Of a stretch of DNA of 64,000 bases, positions 50,698-59,643 are shown piece after piece. Origin of the DNA: Micromonospora lupini str. Lupac 08. GTDB lineage: Bacteria; Actinomycetota; Actinomycetes; Mycobacteriales; Micromonosporaceae. The notes under the pieces are model-generated. The model was given only the letters and a program-made list of their open reading frames with translations. It was not told the origin of the DNA and made no database searches. Every line of letters starts with the position of its first letter. The first letter of the stretch is position 1. The DNA is taken from positions 609,843-673,842 of the forward strand of contig NZ_HF570108.1 of the NCBI RefSeq assembly GCF_000297395.2. The letters are read 5' to 3'. The position numbers were made by a program, and so were the translations under genes.

Positions 50698-51341
50698 CCA
50701 GCCGGGCCGAGTGGGCAGGGCGGGCCGGCCGGGTCGGGCGGATCGTCGGCGTCGTCGTCACCCTTGCCGCGACGGCGCTTGCCGTCGGTCTGACCCGGGA
50801 CGCCGGCCGGGTCGACCGGACCGCCGCGCCGGCGTCGGTGGCTCCCGCCCCGACCTCGCCGGTGCTGCTCAACGGCACCGATGACGCCTTCATCCAACTG
50901 CTGCTCCCGATGAACGACGGCGCGCTCGCGTTGATCGACGACCTGGACGCCCGTCCGTCGGCCGGTGATCCCGCGCTGCGCGCCGTCCTCGGTGACATCC
51001 GGGCGGCGCACCGGGCCGAGTCGGTGGAACTGCGAAGGCTGCTGGCCGCCGGCAACAGGCCGGAACAGAACATCCATGCGGGGCACCAGATGCCCGGCAT
51101 GGTCACCGACGTCGCTCTCGCCGAGCTGCGCGCGGCTCCTGCTGCCGAGGTGCCCACCCGGGCGGTCGGTCTGCTCCGGGCGCACCTCGCGCAGACCGTC
51201 GTGCTGTGCCGGGGCGAGCAGACCGCCGGGGGCAGCCCGGAGGTGCGGACCCTCGCCGGCCGGATCCAGGAGGCGCGGGCCGCCGAGCTGAACGCCCTGG
51301 CACGTCAGCCCGGCGGGACCGGGGCCCCGCCGGCCGACTGA
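50694..51341 (+). CDS. DUF305-like exported protein coupled to the sigma-glycosidase gene
   Basis: 215 residues from a TTG overlapping the preceding stop (TTGA); no other start codon lies before the conserved part, so translation depends on coupling. N-terminal membrane segment IVGVVVTLAATALAVGL (signal anchor), then a helical DUF305-like domain: LLLPMNDGALALIDDLDAR, DIRAAHRAESVELRRLL, NIHAGHQMPGMVTDVALAEL and LRAHLAQTVVLCRGEQTAG. The His and Met residues recall ferritin-like DUF305 metal-binding proteins. Likely faces outside the membrane next to the glycosidase domain. The role is unknown; the coupling suggests joint function with the upstream sensor. Confidence 0.75.
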   Translation: MTSRAEWAGRAGRVGRIVGVVVTLAATALAVGLTRDAGRVDRTAAPASVAPAPTSPVLLNGTDDAFIQLLLPMNDGALALIDDLDARPSAGDPALRAVLGDIRAAHRAESVELRRLLAAGNRPEQNIHAGHQMPGMVTDVALAELRAAPAAEVPTRAVGLLRAHLAQTVVLCRGEQTAGGSPEVRTLAGRIQEARAAELNALARQPGGTGAPPAD

Positions 51342-51357
51342 GCCGGCGCGGGGCCGG

Positions 51358-51918
51358 TCAGCCAGGCGTCGGGTGGTCCGACTCGAACCGGGAGCGGGTG
51401 AGGAACGCCAGTTGCGCGCGCTTGTCCGGCATGTCGATCTCGGCGTCGAAGGTGAAGCCCTCGATCTCCAGTCGGCGCAGCGCGAGATGGTTGCGGACGT
51501 CCGGCTCGACGACGATCCGCTGGGCGGCCGGATCGAGGAACAGGAAACGGGCCAGGGCGGGGCCGACGGCGTTGGTCAGGCCGCGGGCGAGGTGGCGTGC
51601 GGGGCAGAGCAGCAGGTGCATCCCGATGTCCCCGGGCCGTACGGCGTACCGCTCGCCGACCGGGTCCGCCTCGGGCTGGTAGCTCTGGAACAGGCCGACC
51701 GGCTCGCCGTCGATCCTGATCAGGTACGCGTGGTGGGTGGGCAGACCGTCGACGAAGGTGTAGATCTCGTGGACCTGGTCGACGGTGTGTGACCCCATGC
51801 CCCAGAACGAGTTGCGGGGCAGGGTGACCCAGCCGTGCAGGAGCGCGGCGTCCCGGTCGGGTACGACGGGCGTCAACGTCAGCTCGCCGAGTTCGGTGAT
51901 CTTCTCCTGGTATGTCAT
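51358..51918 (-). CDS. siderophore-type GNAT acyltransferase (AlcB/IucB/MbtK-like)
   Basis: 186 residues. The family pattern is visible: HGWVTLPRNSFWGMG, HHAYLIRIDGEPVGLFQSYQPEADPVGERY, GDIGMHLLLCPARH and RIVVEPDVRNHLALRRLEIEGFTF. These enzymes acylate the hydroxamate amine of siderophores or lysine side chains. No NRPS or NIS synthetase gene is in the window, so the rest of the pathway would lie elsewhere. Divergent from a siderophore-interacting protein gene with an iron box between, so iron regulation is expected. Confidence 0.9.
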   Translation of the reverse strand: MTYQEKITELGELTLTPVVPDRDAALLHGWVTLPRNSFWGMGSHTVDQVHEIYTFVDGLPTHHAYLIRIDGEPVGLFQSYQPEADPVGERYAVRPGDIGMHLLLCPARHLARGLTNAVGPALARFLFLDPAAQRIVVEPDVRNHLALRRLEIEGFTFDAEIDMPDKRAQLAFLTRSRFESDHPTPG

Positions 51919-51996
51919 GTCGCGGGGTCCTCTGCTGGTCGGGGTGATCGCGCCCGGGATGACGTGAGGGGGACACGCGTTCCACGCGCGGCGGAG

Positions 51997-52029
51997 TTAG
52001 GTTACCCTCCCCTAACAAAGGCTCGCCTT
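51997..52029. promoter_or_regulatory. DtxR/IdeR iron box and adjacent palindrome
   Basis: TTAGGTTACCCTCCCCTAA (51997-52015) matches the 19-bp DtxR/IdeR consensus at most positions, all within the outer half-sites. Directly after it, AAGGC-TC-GCCTT (52018-52029) is a perfect inverted repeat that may be a second half-overlapping site. It sits 15 bases before the siderophore-interacting protein start and 79 bases before the GNAT start, so it can repress both. Confidence 0.8.
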
Positions 52030-52043
52030 ACCTGGAGGGGTGC

Positions 52044-52754
52044 GTGAAACGGAACTGGGAAGCCCTGGTCCTCAAGGCCATGGGAGGCCGGGACTTTCAG
52101 TTGACGGTGCGGGCGAGCGAGTCGGTGGACGGGCACTACCAGCGGCTGCTCCTGGACGACGGCGGCCTGTTGGAGACGTGCGGGGTCCACCCGACGATGT
52201 GGGTCCGGCTGTGGTTCGACAACGACGGCCGGGCACACCAGCGGGCGTACACGATCGTCGACCCCGACCCGGCCAACGGCAGGTTCAGCCTCGAATTCGC
52301 CATCCACGACGGCTGCGCGGCCCGCTGGGCCACCACGGCGCAGGTCGGCGACACCATCGTCGCCACCGTCCAGGGCAGCGCTTTCCAACTGCCCGATCCG
52401 GCACCCGAGCACCTCTACCTCGTCGGGGACGCGGCGTCCCTGCCGGCGGTCAACAGCCTGCTCGACGCGGGCGCCGACATCCCGGCGACGGTCTGGCTGG
52501 AGTACGCCCACGAGGGCGAGAAGGCCCTCACGCCGCGTGCCCGGGCACACCACGCCATCACCTGGGTCCCCCGGGACACGGACGGTCGACACCTCGTCGA
52601 ACGGGTCCGCTCCGACCTGCCCGCCAACGACGCCGCCCACTACTGGGTGGCCTGCGAGGCGGCCACCACCCGGGGCATCACCCGACACATCCGCCGGACG
52701 CTCGGCGTCGACAAGGACCGGTTGACCTCGCTCGGCTACTGGAGAGCCCCGTGA
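52044..52754 (+). CDS. siderophore-interacting protein (ferric-siderophore reductase)
   Basis: 236 residues. FAD-binding beta-barrel with QRAYTIVDPDPANG (the R-x-Y-T motif) and FAIHDGCAARWATTAQVGD, then an NADPH-binding part LYLVGDAASLPAVNSLLDA and YWVACEAATTRGITRHIRR. Relatives such as ViuB and YqjH reduce ferric siderophores in the cytoplasm to release iron. GTG start after CTGGAGGGG. First gene of a three-gene operon, and under the iron box. Confidence 0.93.
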   Translation: MKRNWEALVLKAMGGRDFQLTVRASESVDGHYQRLLLDDGGLLETCGVHPTMWVRLWFDNDGRAHQRAYTIVDPDPANGRFSLEFAIHDGCAARWATTAQVGDTIVATVQGSAFQLPDPAPEHLYLVGDAASLPAVNSLLDAGADIPATVWLEYAHEGEKALTPRARAHHAITWVPRDTDGRHLVERVRSDLPANDAAHYWVACEAATTRGITRHIRRTLGVDKDRLTSLGYWRAP

Positions 52755-54082
52755 GAGGCCGACTCGGCACCCTGACCGCGCTGTACGTCACCCAGTACCT
52801 CGGCATCGGCTTCATCACCGTCGGGCTGACCGCCATCCTGCGCGACGGCGGCACCTCACTGGACACCCTCGCGCTGTTGCAGGTCGTCGGCCTGATCTGG
52901 CCCGTCAAGTTCCTCTGGGCGCCGATCCTCGACCGGTACGGCTCCCAGCGCCGCGGCCACTACCGGTCCTGGCTCCTCGTCCTGCAGAGCGCCCTGGTGC
53001 TGGCACTGCTGGCGCTGCTGCCGTTCTCCCGCCCGGCCGACGCGCTCGGCCCGGTCATCGCCATCTGCGCCGCGTACGTCTTCTTCTCCGCCACCCAGGA
53101 CATCGCGGTGGACGCCGTCGCCGTGCGGATGCTCGGCGAGGCGGACCGGGGGACGGGCAACGGCATCCAGGTGGCGGCGAGCTACCTCGGCAACCTGCTC
53201 GGCGGCGGCGCCTGCGTGCTGGTCTACGACCGGTTCGGCTGGGCGTGGGCGGTCGGCCTGCTGGCCGCGTTGACCGCGCTCGGACTGCTTGTGGTGTGGC
53301 GGTTCTCCGAGCCCGCCCGGACCGATCGGGTGGACCACGTCGGCACGGCCTACCGGGCGCTGCTGTCGGTGTTCGGCCAGCCCGGCTGCCGGTGGTGGAC
53401 GTTCGGCGTCGTGCCGCTGGTCTACGTCGGCGCGGGCATGGCGTACGCCCTGGTGACGCCCGCCCTGGTGGACGCCGGGTGGTCGCTGGGCCGGATCGGC
53501 GTGGTGACCGGTGTGGTGACAAGCGCGCCGGCCATCGTGGCCGGTCTGGTCGCCGGGGTGGGCATCGGGCGGTTCGGGCGGGGCAGGATGCTCGTGGCCG
53601 GCGGCGTGACCCTCGCGGTGTCGACGGCGATGCTGCTGCCGCTGTTGAACGGCCGCGCGCCGCTGGGCGGGACGATCGCCGCGCTCTGCTTCTTCATGGT
53701 GGCCTACACGATCGCCAACGTCGTGCTCTACACGGTCAACATGGACTACTCACGACCGGGCACCGGCGGCACGGACTTCACGGTCCTGTCGTCGTTCGGC
53801 CTGGTCTGCTCGTTCGTGGCCGCCTCGGTGGGCCTGGCGGCGGCCGACCGGATCGGCTACCCGCCGGTCGCGATCGCCGCCGTCGTGCTGGTGGCCGCCG
53901 GGGTCGCGCTCGGCCTGGCGCACCAGCGGCGTTTCCCCCGCCCGTCCGGCGCCGCGCCCGAGCCGGCCCCCGAGCCCGCCACCGAGCGCGCCCCCGAGCC
54001 GGCCCCCGAGCCGGCCTCCGAGCCGGCCACCGAGCCCGCCCCCGAGCGCCCGTCGGCCGACAGCGCGCGGGCAGCGGTGTGA
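52751..54082 (+). CDS. MFS transporter of the siderophore locus
   Basis: 443 residues. Twelve-helix MFS of the AmpG/siderophore type: TALYVTQYLGIGFITVGLTAIL, LWAPILDRYGSQRRGHYRSWL and ATQDIAVDAVAVRMLGEADRGTGNGIQVAASYLG (motif region typical of AmpG-like permeases). The last 40 residues are a Pro-Glu-Ala repeat tail (PEPAPEPATE), probably cytoplasmic and flexible. GTG overlaps the preceding stop. Role in import or export of siderophore is inferred from the operon. Confidence 0.9.
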   Translation: MRGRLGTLTALYVTQYLGIGFITVGLTAILRDGGTSLDTLALLQVVGLIWPVKFLWAPILDRYGSQRRGHYRSWLLVLQSALVLALLALLPFSRPADALGPVIAICAAYVFFSATQDIAVDAVAVRMLGEADRGTGNGIQVAASYLGNLLGGGACVLVYDRFGWAWAVGLLAALTALGLLVVWRFSEPARTDRVDHVGTAYRALLSVFGQPGCRWWTFGVVPLVYVGAGMAYALVTPALVDAGWSLGRIGVVTGVVTSAPAIVAGLVAGVGIGRFGRGRMLVAGGVTLAVSTAMLLPLLNGRAPLGGTIAALCFFMVAYTIANVVLYTVNMDYSRPGTGGTDFTVLSSFGLVCSFVAASVGLAAADRIGYPPVAIAAVVLVAAGVALGLAHQRRFPRPSGAAPEPAPEPATERAPEPAPEPASEPATEPAPERPSADSARAAV

Positions 54083-55575
54083 CACTCGTCCAGCCGGTCG
54101 CCGTTCCCACGGCGGGGGCCCGAACGCCGCACCGCTGGCTCATCCTGGCCGTCCTCTGTGTCGCGCAGCTCGTCGTGGTGCTGGACAACACGGTGCTGAC
54201 CGTGGCGGTGCCGGTGCTCACCACCGAGTTGGACGCCAGCACCGCCGACGTGCAGTGGATGATCAACGCGTACGCCCTGGTGCTGTCCGGGTTGCTGCTC
54301 ACGGCGGGCGCCGCCGCCGACCGGTACGGCCGGCGGCGGATGCTGCTCGCCGGGCTCGTCCTGTTCGGACTGGGCTCGCTGGTGGCCGGTCTCGCGAGCA
54401 CCAGCGGTCAACTGATCGCCGCCCGGGCGGGTATGGGCGTCGGCGGGGCTCTGCTGGTCACCTCGACGCTCGCGGTGGCGATGCAGGTCTTCGACGGCCC
54501 CGAACGGTCGCGGGCGATCGGCATCTGGGCGGCCACCAGCGCGTTGGGCTTCGCGGTCGGGCCGCCGATCGGCGGCACCATCCTGGCCCACCTGCCGTGG
54601 GGCGCCATCTTCCTGCTGAACGTCCCCATCGTGCTGGCCTGCCTGCTCGTCGGGCGGGCGCTGGTGCCGGAGTCCCGTGGTCCGGCCGGTGGCCGACTCG
54701 ACGTCTGGGGCGCCACGCTCTCCACCGCCGGGCTCACCGCCGTCGTCTTCTCGATCATCGCCGGACCGGAGCGGGGCTGGGCGTCGGCCGAGGTGGTCGG
54801 CGCGGCTGTCGTCGGAGTGGTCCTGCTCGGGTTGTTCGTCAGTTGGGAGCGGCGGATCACCCACCCCATGCTGGACATGCACTTCTTCCGGGACCGCCGG
54901 TTCGTCGGCGCGGTCTCCGGCGTCGTCCTGATCACGTTCGGGGCCACCGGAGCGCTGTTCCTGCTGACCCAGCACCTCCAGTTCGTCAGCGGTTACCCGG
55001 CCTGGGAGGCGGGCCTGCGCATGGCGCCGTTCGCCCTGTCCATCGTGCTGCTCAACGTCAGCGGCGTCGCCGCCGCCGTCATCCGCCGTCTCGGCCTGGC
55101 CGCCGCCATCGCCGTCGGCATGGCGTTGCTCGCGGCCGGCCTCGCGACGGTGACCCTCGTGTCCTCCGACGGGTACGCGGTGCTGCTCGGCGGCCTGCTC
55201 GTCATGGGCGTCGGCTGCTCCCTGGCGAACCCCGCGATCGTGGAGGCGGTGATGAGCGCGATCCCGGCCGAGAAGGCCGGCGCCGGCGCCGGGGTGGACG
55301 GGACCATGACCGAGGTCGGCAGCAGTCTCGGCATCGCCGTCCTCGGCGCGGTGTTGAACGCCCGGTTCGCGGCGCTGCTGCCCGCCGGGCTGGCCGGAGC
55401 GCAGTCGTTTCCGGCAGCGCTCGCCGCCGCCGACGAGGGGCCGCAGCGGCAGGCCGTGACCAGCGCCTTCGCCTCCGCGCTGGAGACCGGGCAGTTGGTG
55501 GGCGCCGCGGCGGTCCTGGCCGGCGGTCTGCTCGCCGCCGCGCTGCTGCGTCGCGCCTCCGGCCCACGGCCCTAG
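54079..55575 (+). CDS. MFS transporter, DHA2 family
   Basis: 498 residues with 14 predicted helices. Signatures LVVVLDNTVLTVAVPVLTTELDAS, WMINAYALVLSGLLLTAGAAADRYGRRRML, RAGMGVGGALLVTSTL and a motif C-like GFAVGPPIGGTIL. Drug or metabolite exporter; in this operon siderophore export is plausible. GTG overlaps the preceding stop. Its TAG lies in a CTAG shared with the stop of the convergent dehydrogenase gene. Confidence 0.93.
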   Translation: MTLVQPVAVPTAGARTPHRWLILAVLCVAQLVVVLDNTVLTVAVPVLTTELDASTADVQWMINAYALVLSGLLLTAGAAADRYGRRRMLLAGLVLFGLGSLVAGLASTSGQLIAARAGMGVGGALLVTSTLAVAMQVFDGPERSRAIGIWAATSALGFAVGPPIGGTILAHLPWGAIFLLNVPIVLACLLVGRALVPESRGPAGGRLDVWGATLSTAGLTAVVFSIIAGPERGWASAEVVGAAVVGVVLLGLFVSWERRITHPMLDMHFFRDRRFVGAVSGVVLITFGATGALFLLTQHLQFVSGYPAWEAGLRMAPFALSIVLLNVSGVAAAVIRRLGLAAAIAVGMALLAAGLATVTLVSSDGYAVLLGGLLVMGVGCSLANPAIVEAVMSAIPAEKAGAGAGVDGTMTEVGSSLGIAVLGAVLNARFAALLPAGLAGAQSFPAALAAADEGPQRQAVTSAFASALETGQLVGAAAVLAGGLLAAALLRRASGPRP

Positions 55576-58439
55576 GCCGGCGGCTCGATCGCCTCGACGA
55601 GCACCTCGAGCACGTGTCGGTACGAGTGCCCGGTGGCCCGGCTCATGCCCATCTCGCAGGTGCGGTTGCAGGAGGCGTACGCGTCGTGGTCGCGCTTGTT
55701 GACCTCGGCGGCCTGCGCGGCGGTGGCGCCGGCGGTGACCTCGGGGTGCAGCAGCCCCCGGTCCCCGGCGAACGCGCAGCACCCCCAGCTGTCCGGCACG
55801 GTCACGGTGTCGGCGACCGCCCGGGCCACGGTGTGCAGGTCGTCGATGCCGCCCAGGTGCACTGTGGAGCAGGTGGGGTGCAGGGCAAGAGAGCCCAGGC
55901 GTCGGGGTTCGGGCAGCGCCGGAAGGAGGTGCTCGGCGGTGAAGGTCACGCTGTCGACGAAGCGCAGAGCGGCGTACCGGCCCCGGTCCTCCTCGGCCAG
56001 CGCGGCGGTCAACTGGGACAGCCCGTGGGTGCACGACGACGCGTCGCAGACGATGGGCAGGCGACCCTTGTCGCTTGCCGTCCACAACGCGGCAAGGGTC
56101 CGCTCGGCCATCTCGCGGTGGCCGGCCGGGTAGCCCTTGGACTGCCAGGGCGTTCCGCAGCACAGGCCCGCCGTCTCGGCCGGCACGACGACCGGCACGC
56201 GCGCCAGCTCGCACAGGCGCAGGAACGCCGCCGCCGAGCCGCCGGACGCGCCGTCCTCGGCCGCGAAGACGCTGCCGATGCACGCCGCGAAGAACACCGC
56301 CCGGGCGTCCGGCGCGCTGCGCGGCTCGGGGCGGGGCCCACCGGCGCGCGGCATGTCGGCGCTCCACTGTGGTACGAGTTCGGTCGCGCCGAGGGAACGG
56401 ATCACCCCGGTGGCGGCGCGGGTCAGCGGTGTCGGCACGGCGTGCGCGGCGTTCAGCCCGACCCGGACGCCTGCCACGGCGCCCTTCCAGTGCCGGGCGA
56501 CGCCACGGGCGGTGCGCTGGGCCCGTGGGCTGTGCCGCTCGGCGCGCAGCCGCTTCATCGCCGCGCCGGTGTCGATGCCGACCGGGCAGGCGGTGACGCA
56601 GAGGCTGTCGGCGGCGCAACTGTCCACCGCCGCGTACTCGTAGTCGGTGGTCAGCTCCCGGCGGCGCTCCTCGTCCCCGGCGGCGGTGGCGAGGGCGATC
56701 TGCCGTTGCAGGACGATGCGCTGCCGGGGCGTGGTGGTGACGTCGGCGGTGGGGCAGACCGGCTCGCAGTAGCCGCACTCCACGCAGGCGTCCAGCTCCG
56801 GATCGACTGTCGGGACGGCCTTGAGCTGCCGCAGGTGCACCGTCGGGTCTTCGTTGAGCAGCACACCGGGGTTGAGCAGGCCGCTCGGGTCGCACAACCG
56901 CTTCAGCTCGCGCATCACGTCGTACAGCTCGTCGCCGTACTGCCGGCGGACGAAGGGTGCCATGGCCCGGCCGGTGCCGTGCTCGGCCTTGAGGGTGCCC
57001 CCCTCGGCGAGCACGAGGTCGACCATGTCGTCGGTGAACCGGGCGTACCGGTCGATCTCGGCCGGTGTGTCGAAGGACTGGGTCAGCATGAAGTGCAGGT
57101 TGCCGTCGCGGGCGTGCCCGAAGATCACCGCGTCGGGATAGCCGTGCCTCTCGAACAGGCGGATCAGCCCGTCGCAGGTGCCGGTCAGACGCGGCATCGG
57201 CACCGCGACGTCCTCCAGCAGGGCCGTGGTGCCGGGCGGGCGAGCGCCGGCGACCGCCGTGTAGAGGCCCTTGCGCAGGTGCCAGAGCTTGGCCCGTTCG
57301 CGCGGGTCGCGGGTCAGCTCGGTGCCGGTGACGGCGGGCAGCCGGTCGAGCACCGGCTGGGCGTCGGCAAGCGTCGCGGCCAGCCGCTCCGCGCTGTCCT
57401 CGGCGAACTCCACGAGCAGCGCGGCGTGCCCGGCGACCGCCAGGCCGCGCAGGGCCGGGCTCGCGTCGGGGTCACGCTGACTGACCCGCAGCGCGGCCGC
57501 GTCGAGCAGTTCGGCGGTACGGGCACCGGCGGCGAGCAGGGCGGGCAGTGCGTCGGTGGCAGCGCTGAGACCGGGCAGGATCAGCAGGCCGGTGGCGGCG
57601 TGCTGGTGGATCTCGACGGTCCGGAAGACGGCCTCGGCCACGAACCCGAGCGTGCCCTCGCTTCCGATCATCAGGTGGGCCAGCATCTCGACCGGGCTGT
57701 CGTGGTCGAGCAGCGAGTTGAGCCCGTACCCCATGGTGTTCTTCATGGCGAACAGGCGCTCGATCGTGGCCCGCGACCCCGGCGTCGCGCGCACCCGGTC
57801 GCGCAGGCGCAGCAGCCCGGCGTGCAGGTCGGGCTCGGCGGCGCGCAGCCGGTCGTCGGCGTCGCGCGCGGCGGAGTCGACGACGGTGCCGGACGGGAGG
57901 ACGAGGCGCAGCGACTCCATGGTGCGGTACGCGTTGTCCGTGGTGCCGCAGGTCATCCCGCTGGAGTTGTTGGCCACCATGCCGCCCACCGTGCAGGCGG
58001 CCTCGCTGGCCGGGTCCGGTCCGAGCCGGCGGCCGTAACGGGCCAGCCGGGCGTTCGCCTGCCGGATCGTCAGGCCCGGTTGGAGCCGGATGCGACGACC
58101 GTCGTCGAGCACCTCGGCGTGCCGCCAGTCGGTGCGCACGTCGACGAGCACGCCCGCGCCGCCGGCCTGCCCGGCGAGGCTGGTGCCGCCGCCGCGCAGG
58201 GTCAGCGGCACGCCGGCCTCCCGGGCACCGACCATCAACGCGCCCACCTCGGCTGCCGAGGCGGCGCGCACCACTGCCTGCGGCTCGAACAGGTACGGCG
58301 AGGCGTCGTGCGCCGCCGCGAGCCTGCGGGGCAGCTCGGCGCTGGCCCGGGTCGGATCGTCGAGGCGCGAGCGCAGCAGGTCGGCGACCTCGCGGGCGCG
58401 GACGCCGGCGGCGCTCGGCGCGGGAACGACTGTGCTCAT
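55572..58439 (-). CDS. FAD/Fe-S D-2-hydroxyacid dehydrogenase (D-lactate dehydrogenase-type, YdiJ-like)
   Basis: 955 residues. N-terminal FAD-binding (VAO) domain: LRGGGTSLAGQAGGAGVLVDV and GMVANNSSGMTCGTTDNAY. A FAD-oxidase C domain (residues about 290-520) with IFGHARDGNLHFML and AEHGTGRAMAPFV follows. Two 4Fe-4S motifs come next, CVECGYCEPVCPTA near 550 and CVTACPVG near 620, then CCG-type domains (AACIGSVF, CCGTPWQSKG, HPTCSTVHLG, CCAFAGDRG). Such fusions oxidise D-lactate or D-2-hydroxyglutarate and pass electrons to the respiratory chain. MurQ and the MurNAc importer nearby release D-lactate, so that substrate fits best. Confidence 0.9.
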   Translation of the reverse strand: MSTVVPAPSAAGVRAREVADLLRSRLDDPTRASAELPRRLAAAHDASPYLFEPQAVVRAASAAEVGALMVGAREAGVPLTLRGGGTSLAGQAGGAGVLVDVRTDWRHAEVLDDGRRIRLQPGLTIRQANARLARYGRRLGPDPASEAACTVGGMVANNSSGMTCGTTDNAYRTMESLRLVLPSGTVVDSAARDADDRLRAAEPDLHAGLLRLRDRVRATPGSRATIERLFAMKNTMGYGLNSLLDHDSPVEMLAHLMIGSEGTLGFVAEAVFRTVEIHQHAATGLLILPGLSAATDALPALLAAGARTAELLDAAALRVSQRDPDASPALRGLAVAGHAALLVEFAEDSAERLAATLADAQPVLDRLPAVTGTELTRDPRERAKLWHLRKGLYTAVAGARPPGTTALLEDVAVPMPRLTGTCDGLIRLFERHGYPDAVIFGHARDGNLHFMLTQSFDTPAEIDRYARFTDDMVDLVLAEGGTLKAEHGTGRAMAPFVRRQYGDELYDVMRELKRLCDPSGLLNPGVLLNEDPTVHLRQLKAVPTVDPELDACVECGYCEPVCPTADVTTTPRQRIVLQRQIALATAAGDEERRRELTTDYEYAAVDSCAADSLCVTACPVGIDTGAAMKRLRAERHSPRAQRTARGVARHWKGAVAGVRVGLNAAHAVPTPLTRAATGVIRSLGATELVPQWSADMPRAGGPRPEPRSAPDARAVFFAACIGSVFAAEDGASGGSAAAFLRLCELARVPVVVPAETAGLCCGTPWQSKGYPAGHREMAERTLAALWTASDKGRLPIVCDASSCTHGLSQLTAALAEEDRGRYAALRFVDSVTFTAEHLLPALPEPRRLGSLALHPTCSTVHLGGIDDLHTVARAVADTVTVPDSWGCCAFAGDRGLLHPEVTAGATAAQAAEVNKRDHDAYASCNRTCEMGMSRATGHSYRHVLEVLVEAIEPPA

Positions 58440-58463
58440 GGCCGGATCCTCCTCCGAGGGTGG

Positions 58464-59632
58464 TCAGTCGGCGGCGATCAGCAACCGGTGGGGAGCGGTG
58501 TCGACCGGCGCCGGCAGCCGCAGCGGCTGGCGGCCGGGGGTGATGCTGCCGAGCACCGAGGCGTGCCGCGCGCCGGTGCCCGAGGGCAGGGCGCCCGGCA
58601 GTCCGTGCACGGTGAGGTAGCCCAGCAGCGCGAAGGCCAGTGCCTCCTTGGCGTCCGAGGCGACACCCACCTCGTCGCTGGAGGTCAGGTCGACGTCCGG
58701 TAGCTCGTCGACGAGCATGCCCATCAGCGTCGGGTTGTGCGCGCCGCCGCCGGAGACGACGAGCCGGGTGACGCCGTGCTCGCGGCAGGCGTCGGCCACC
58801 GTGACCGCCGTCAGCCGGGTGAGCGTGGCCAGCACGTCGTTCGGGTCCGGGTGGGCGCGTCGGCGAGGGCGGCGAGCAGGTACGGCCTGTGGAACAGCTC
58901 CTTGCCGGTGCTCTTCGGGCCGGGCAGCCGGTAGTACGGCTCGTCGAGCAGCCGCCGCAGCAACGCCGGGTTCACCTGCCCGGCCGCCGCGCCGCGCCCG
59001 TCCCGGTCGTACTCCTCGGCGCCGCCGCTGAAGTGGCGTGCGGCGGCGTCGAGGAGCGCGTTGGCCGGCCCGGTGTCGAACGCGAGGGGATCCGCGTCCG
59101 GTGCGACGACTGTGATGTTGGCGATCCCGCCCAGGTTCAGGGCGGCGGGGACGCCGGGCAGGCCGCGCAGCAGCAGCGCGTCGAACAGGGCGACCAGGGG
59201 AGCGCCCTGGCCACCGGCGGCCACGTCGCGGCTGCGCAGGTCGGACACGACCGGAAGGCCGGTGGCCTCGGCGATCCAGGCCGGCTGACCGAGCTGGAGG
59301 GTGCCGCGGACCGTACCTGCCTCGACCCAGTGGTGCATGGTCTGCCCGTGGGAGACGACCAGGTCGGCGCGGCCGTCGCACAGCTCCGCGACGGCCCGCA
59401 CGCCCGCCTCGGCGAAGGCCTGGCCGATGCCGGTGTCGAGCACGCAGATCGCCTCGGTGGTGGTCGTCGCGGGTGGCGCCGCGGCGATCCGGGTGCGCAA
59501 CTGCTCCGGGTACGGGTGGCTGAGCCGACCCAGCGATCGCATCCGCACGGTGTCGCCGCTCAGCTCGAACTCGGCGGCGGCGGCTTCGATGCCGTCGTAC
59601 GAGGTTCCGGACATCAGGCCGATCACGCGCAT
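58464..59632 (-). pseudogene. anmK: anhydro-N-acetylmuramic acid kinase, frameshifted
   Basis: The frame starting MRVIGLMSGTSYDGIEAAAAEF at 59632 (GGAGG upstream) is a clear AnmK with VSHGQTMHHWV, LQLGQPAWIAE, LNLGGIANITV and FDTGPANALLDA. Near 58850-58865 it breaks: the expected AHPDPNDVLATLT continues in another frame, followed by RLVVSGGGAHNPTLMGML and SDAKEALAFALLGYLT to the natural end at 58464. One missing base in a GC run (around GACGCGCCC on the minus strand) explains it. Either a true inactivation or a sequencing error. AnmK would phosphorylate 1,6-anhydroMurNAc to MurNAc-6-P, the MurQ substrate. Confidence 0.85.
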
Positions 59633-59643
59633 CACGCCCTCCT

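Noticed and set aside
51358..55575. Siderophore biosynthesis cluster
   Set aside because: Only one acyltransferase, a reductase and transporters are present; no NRPS or NIS synthetase is in the window.
54255..58703. Open frame of 1482 codons on the plus strand across the MFS and dehydrogenase genes, and long minus-strand frame 53857-56895
   Set aside because: These are antisense or off-frame shadows of well-identified genes; very high GC keeps such frames open. They show no domains and are rich in Arg, Gly, Ala and Pro.
58840..58870. Programmed ribosomal frameshift in anmK
   Set aside because: No slippery heptamer or pseudoknot-like signal is visible and AnmK is normally a single frame; a mutation or sequencing error is simpler.
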